64,000 nt of DNA, from assembly GCA_963813435.1 (NCBI GenBank), contig CAWEYY010000004.1:367583-431582 (forward strand), in the 5' to 3' direction. The notes beneath the pieces were generated by a model. That model ran no database searches, had not been told where the DNA came from, and was given only the letters and a program-made list of their open reading frames with translations. The DNA is from AC-32 sp963813435 (GTDB taxonomy: Bacteria; Actinomycetota; Thermoleophilia; Gaiellales; Gaiellaceae). How positions within the stretch are numbered: position 1 is the first letter of the stretch; every line of letters begins with the position of its first letter. Shown here one piece after another: positions 60,443 through 64,000 of the stretch. The position numbers were made by a program, and so were the translations under genes.

Positions 60443-60921
60443 GCGCTCGGGCTCCCGTCGGTCGTGGGTGGCACGACGAGGTGTTTGACGGGCTGCGGGA
60501 AGCTACGGCGGGCGCGGTCGATCACGCTCTTGTGAAGCCAGGTCGAGGGCCGCTGGGGGGTGGTGACGATCAGGATCTCGTCTGCCGGGAAGTCGTGGAG
60601 CGCGTCGGCGATCGCGTTGACCGGGTCGGGGTCGGCGAGCCGGCCCTCCGCGTGGATCCCGGCGCCGGCGAGGCAGCCCACGCAGCCCCGCAGGCGGTGG
60701 GTCGCGTCGGCGCGGGCGGCGTCGTCGTCGATGTACCACTGGGTCGCGGCCGAGCCGTGGGCGGGGGCGATGATCAGTGCCTCGATTGGCTCGCGCGCGG
60801 CCTGCGCGCGCATACTCGCACAGAGGCTGGGGGACGGGCACGGCTCGTCGACGACGACGAGGACGCGGTGACGGTGCGCACGCTGGAACTGGCGTGGTGG
60901 TGTCAGGGATGCGGTTGTCAT
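60439..60921 (-). CDS. UspA-like or Rossmann-type small protein
   Basis: 160 aa. HRVLVVVDEPCPSPSLCASM start and LIIAPAHGS strand suggest a universal-stress-like α/β fold, without the usual ATP motif. ATG 60921. Translation is coupled to the next USP gene. Confidence 0.65.
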   Translation of the reverse strand: MTTASLTPPRQFQRAHRHRVLVVVDEPCPSPSLCASMRAQAAREPIEALIIAPAHGSAATQWYIDDDAARADATHRLRGCVGCLAGAGIHAEGRLADPDPVNAIADALHDFPADEILIVTTPQRPSTWLHKSVIDRARRSFPQPVKHLVVPPTTDGSPSA

Positions 60922-60942
60922 GGCGTGGTCCTCCGTTGCGGG

Positions 60943-61749
60943 TCAGGGGGTTGCGAGGTCGCGGCGCTCGAAGGCGATGACTGCGGCGACGCAGGCGGCG
61001 GCTGCGAGCAGGAGCAGGAATGCGGTGTGGCCGCCCGCCAGACCCGTTCGCAGGGAGTCGCCGGCAGCGTAGTGGTAGAAGGGCGAGGTCACGCGCAGCG
61101 GCTGCAGGGCGTCGACGAGCTCGGCGAGCGAGCTGAGCAGGTAGGCGGCGACCGCACCGGCGGCGGCGATGCCGGTCGCGACGGCGCGGCGGCCGGTTGC
61201 CGCGCCGAGCAAGAGCGCGATCGCGCCGTAGACGAAGGCGAACAGCGCGGCGGCAACAGTCGCGGCGGCGAGGTGCGCGACCGAGACGTCCATTCCGATC
61301 GCCTCGACGCCGACGACGAGCGCCAGCCAGAGCACGAGCGCAAGGAGGACGAGCTCGGCCCCGAGCGCGGCGAGCTTGTCGAGCACGAGCCGGCGGCGCG
61401 AGATCGGGTTGGCGAGGAGCAGGTCGAGCGTGCCCCGTTCCTCCTCGCCGGCGGTGGCGCGGGCGCCGGCGCCGATCGCGGCGATCAGCAGCAAGAGCGG
61501 CACCATGAACGAGAACAGCTCGCTGTTCAGGTAGCCGACGGCGGAGGTGTAGTCGACGTTCTCGCCGAGGCCGAAGAAGGCCTTGAGGGCGTTGGGGTAG
61601 TCCTCGACCATCTTGTTCAGCTCCGGGTTGTCGCGCACGGAGGGGTAGACGGCGACCATCAGCGCCGTCATCGCGACCAGGCCGAAGCTCCACCAGGCGA
61701 TCGCGCGGCGGGCGTCCCGGAGTGTCTTCAGGAATGCGTTACGCAGCAT
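60943..61749 (-). CDS. ABC-2 type transporter permease
   Basis: 268 aa with six hydrophobic segments (WWSFGLVAMTALMVAV, PLLLLIAAIGAGA, LVLLALVLWLALVVGVEA and others). Conserved EEERGTLDLLLANPISRRRLV is the ABC-2 coupling region. Overlaps the ATPase end by 11 bases. Confidence 0.9.
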   Translation of the reverse strand: MLRNAFLKTLRDARRAIAWWSFGLVAMTALMVAVYPSVRDNPELNKMVEDYPNALKAFFGLGENVDYTSAVGYLNSELFSFMVPLLLLIAAIGAGARATAGEEERGTLDLLLANPISRRRLVLDKLAALGAELVLLALVLWLALVVGVEAIGMDVSVAHLAAATVAAALFAFVYGAIALLLGAATGRRAVATGIAAAGAVAAYLLSSLAELVDALQPLRVTSPFYHYAAGDSLRTGLAGGHTAFLLLLAAAACVAAVIAFERRDLATP

Positions 61750-62647
61750 CGCGCGCCTCGCCGCGGTAGAGGCTGAGGAAGACGTCTTCAAGGTCGGCCT
61801 CGTGGCTGTCGAGGCTGAGCACGCGGAAGCGGGCGAGCGCCTTGAGCAACTGGTCGATCTCGCCTTGGAGCGCGAACAGGACGGTTTTGCCGTGGCGGTC
61901 GATTTCTCGTACGCCGCTGATCTGTGCGAAGGCGCCGAGCGGTGGTGCGGTTGCGAAGGTTGCCTCGACCCGGGCGAAGGCGCGCGCACGGAGCTCGTCG
62001 ACCGAGGCGACGAGCACGAGCCGCCCTTCGCGGATCAGCGCGACGCGGTCAGCGATGTGCTGCACCTCCGGCAGGACGTGGGAGGAGAGGAAGATGGTGG
62101 CGCCGGCTGCGCGCGCGTCGGCGACGAGCGTGTAGAACGTCTGCTGGATCAGCGGGTCGAGTCCGGCAGTGGGCTCGTCGAGCACGAGCAGGTCGGGCTC
62201 GTGCATGAACGCCTGCACGAGGCCGACCTTCTGGCGGTTGCCCTTGGAGAGCGAGCCGGTCGGCCGGTCGAGCGGCAGCTCGAGCCGGGCGGCGTACTCT
62301 TCGGCACGGCCCAGCCGGTGCAGGCCGCGCAGATGGGCGAAGTAGGTGCAGAGCTCGCGCGCGGTCAGCCGTTCATAGAGGCGGAGGTCTCCCGGCAGGT
62401 AGCCGATCCGCCGCCGGAGGGCGGCGTCGCGGCGCGGGTCGGCGCCGAAGACCTCGACGCGGCCGCGGGTCGGCCGGATCAGGTCGAGGATGAGACGGAT
62501 CGTGGTCGTCTTGCCGGCGCCGTTCGGGCCGAGGAACCCGAACACCTCGCCGGTGTCGACGGCGAAGGAGAGGTCGAGCACGCCGGCCGCTTTCCCGTAC
62601 AGCTTCGTCAGCTGCTCTGCGCGAATCGCGGTCGCGGTGTCCGGCAT
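61739..62647 (-). CDS. ABC transporter ATP-binding protein (partner of 60943-61749)
   Basis: 302 aa. Walker A GPNGAGKTTT, signature LSKGNRQKVGL, Walker B LLVLDEPTAGLD, SSHVL H-loop. Similar in design to the other ATPase, so the two pairs may be paralogues. Confidence 0.93.
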   Translation of the reverse strand: MPDTATAIRAEQLTKLYGKAAGVLDLSFAVDTGEVFGFLGPNGAGKTTTIRLILDLIRPTRGRVEVFGADPRRDAALRRRIGYLPGDLRLYERLTARELCTYFAHLRGLHRLGRAEEYAARLELPLDRPTGSLSKGNRQKVGLVQAFMHEPDLLVLDEPTAGLDPLIQQTFYTLVADARAAGATIFLSSHVLPEVQHIADRVALIREGRLVLVASVDELRARAFARVEATFATAPPLGAFAQISGVREIDRHGKTVLFALQGEIDQLLKALARFRVLSLDSHEADLEDVFLSLYRGEARDAA

Positions 62648-62655
62648 TCCTGCTC

Positions 62656-63507
62656 CTATCGCCCGAGTTGTTCGGCGATCCGCTGCCAGGTGGGCTCGCG
62701 GATGACGAGCGTCGAGCAGGAGGCGTCGTGCGCGACGCGTTCGGAGACCGAGCCGAGCGCGCGCAGGCCGTGCAGGCCGCGGCTGCCGACGACGACGAGG
62801 TCGGCGCGCTCGGCAGCGTCTGTCAGCGCGTGGGCGGGAGCCTCGTGGCGGTCTTCGTGCTCGCCGGCGGTGATCGCTGTGACGAGTCGCTCGTTGACGC
62901 CTTTGCCGCCCCAGGCGACAAGCGGGTGCAGTTCCGCATTGAAGCGCTCGGCGAGGTAGCGGGCTGCGGCGTAGGCGGCGGCCGATTCGACTGAGCCGTC
63001 GACGCCGACGAGGATGCGCTGCGGGAAGCCCTTTTTCGCCTGGCGCACTACCAGCACCGAGGAGGGGGCGCGGTGGATCAGTTCGGTGGCGACGGCGCCT
63101 TCGACGATCCCGAGTAGCCGACCGATGCCGCTGCTGCCGATCGAGATCAACGTGTCTTCGTCGCGCTCGATCTCCGCGAGCAGCGTGGCCACGGGCGTGC
63201 CGCGCACCAGGTTGGTGGTGGCGGCGGTGTAGGGCGCGACGTACTCGGTAGCAGCGCGCAACCCCTTTTCCGCGGCCGTGCGCTGAAGTTCCTCATCGAG
63301 GTAGTAAGGGATCCTGGTGCCGGTGCCGCCCATGACCGGGGCGATGTCCCAGGCCGCGAGCAGCGTCAGCTGCCCGTCGACGTCCTGCAGCAGCGCGGCT
63401 TGGCGGGCCGCTTCGAGCGCTTGCTGGGAGCCGTCGATGCCGACGAGGATGCGCGTGAAGATTCGCCGCCCGGCTTCGAGGCGCGTCTGGTTCGCGGTTG
63501 CTGCCAT
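62656..63507 (-). CDS. Tandem universal stress protein (two UspA domains)
   Basis: 283 aa. Domain 1: ILVGIDGSQQALEA to SIGSSGIGRLLGIVEG; domain 2: ILVGVDGSVESAAA to VVGSRGLHGLRALGSVSERV. Both hold ATP-type motifs. AAGGAGG precedes ATG 63507. Confidence 0.9.
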   Translation of the reverse strand: MAATANQTRLEAGRRIFTRILVGIDGSQQALEAARQAALLQDVDGQLTLLAAWDIAPVMGGTGTRIPYYLDEELQRTAAEKGLRAATEYVAPYTAATTNLVRGTPVATLLAEIERDEDTLISIGSSGIGRLLGIVEGAVATELIHRAPSSVLVVRQAKKGFPQRILVGVDGSVESAAAYAAARYLAERFNAELHPLVAWGGKGVNERLVTAITAGEHEDRHEAPAHALTDAAERADLVVVGSRGLHGLRALGSVSERVAHDASCSTLVIREPTWQRIAEQLGR

Positions 63508-63607
63508 CGCGTACCTCCTTGTCGCCTCTGTCCTCCGCCGCGCCGGTATTCGCGGTTCGGCGGTTTGCCGCACGATGGGGCGGGGGAACTACGGAGCCGC
63601 GCCGGCG

Positions 63608-64000
63608 TCAGGCGCGGGCCGTCGCTGTCAGATCGGCAGCCAGCTCGCGCAGCGCCTCGTCTTTGAGTGCGCGTGTCCGCTCGGGGGACAGGTGGAGGTC
63701 AGAGGCGATCTCGACCAGCGTCTCGGGTGCGCCGTCGATCCCGTAGTGGCGCTTGACGATTGCCTGCTTGCGGGGGCGCAGACGGTGCAGCGCGCCGCGC
63801 AGGATGCGTCGCTCCTGCGCGCTGACGGCCCGGGCGTCCGGCTGCGCGCCCTCGCTGCCCGCGAGGTGGTCGCCGAGCAGTGTCCCGTCGGCAAGCGGCT
63901 GGTCGAGCGAGACGACGTTGCTCGGCGCCAGCGCTTCGGCGACCGCCGCTCCTGGTAGGGAGGTCGCGGTTGCCAACTCGCCGACGCTCGGCTCGTGTCC
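63608..64000 (-). CDS. RNA polymerase sigma-70 factor (5' part outside window)
   Basis: Frame open to the window edge. HEPSVGELATATSLPGAAV resembles sigma region 3; VSLDQPLADG the linker; region 4 LRPRKQAIVKRHYGIDGAPETLVEIASDLHLSPERTRALKDEAL is clear. Probably group 2/3 sigma. It precedes the stress and transporter genes. Confidence 0.85.
   Translation of the reverse strand, partial: GHEPSVGELATATSLPGAAVAEALAPSNVVSLDQPLADGTLLGDHLAGSEGAQPDARAVSAQERRILRGALHRLRPRKQAIVKRHYGIDGAPETLVEIASDLHLSPERTRALKDEALRELAADLTATARA

Overview
The window is a GC-rich stretch of bacterial chromosome with dense, often overlapping genes and frequent GTG starts. Its gene content points to an aerobic soil actinobacterium: two molybdenum hydroxylase clusters of the CO dehydrogenase family, F420-type enzymes (a luciferase-like oxidoreductase and a Ddn-like protein), an EfeUOB iron system and large LuxR/AAA and cyclase-hydrolase regulators. 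A deep-branching group such as Thermoleophilia (Gaiellales or Solirubrobacterales) fits best, but this is inference without a marker gene.

1-21 kb. On the minus strand lie a threonine dehydratase/ornithine cyclodeaminase pair, an aldo/keto reductase and the CO dehydrogenase accessory genes coxE (VWA) and coxD (MoxR ATPase). Divergent from these are a form I CO dehydrogenase in the classical order coxM-coxS-coxL (AYRCSFR active-site loop) and two XdhC/CoxI proteins, one with a YHS tail. Without a break follows a form II cluster, coxG-S-L-M (AYRGAGR), that runs on into a MetE-like methyltransferase, a citrate-synthase-like protein, a PaaK-like ligase and a luciferase-like oxidoreductase, then two CYTH proteins and a glutathione transferase. 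Four genes in this stretch appear to start with CTG inside a CTGA overlap with the preceding stop codon. Three copies of a ~72-bp double-hairpin repeat sit between genes.

21-35 kb. A TadG-like VWA protein, a peptidoglycan-binding/CHAP protein, a ClC chloride channel, an ArsR-SRPBCC operon with a perfect palindromic operator, and a secreted metzincin-like protease. Then come efeU-efeO-efeB behind a DtxR/IdeR-like box and a zinc alcohol dehydrogenase. An ada-alkA gene and a glycosyltransferase gene follow, both broken by single-base frameshifts, then a VOC protein.

35-42 kb. A catabolic run: formamidase/acetamidase, a second MetE-like protein, a GMC oxidoreductase, a DpgC-like dioxygenase and a second phenylacetate-CoA-ligase-like enzyme.

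42-49 kb. An accessory block: small proteins, two alpha/beta hydrolases, a large LuxR/AAA regulator, two NAD-binding epimerase/NmrA proteins and a PEP mutase/isocitrate-lyase-like protein.

49-57 kb. The oddest part. Seven copies of a ~27-bp repeat, all in one orientation, separate six intervals that each hold exactly one small unrelated gene. Three 3' fragments of a tRNA-Thr(GGT) gene, two of them 55 bp and almost identical, mark apparent integration scars; three copies of a 17-bp motif accompany the two 55-bp ones. No integrase or transposase is visible.

57-64 kb. A minus-strand block with an F420-type nitroreductase-family protein, two small ORFs, two ABC-2 type exporters, three universal-stress-type proteins and the 3' part of a sigma-70 factor. 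The transporter and stress genes are tightly packed and may be one stress-response operon driven by or with the sigma factor.
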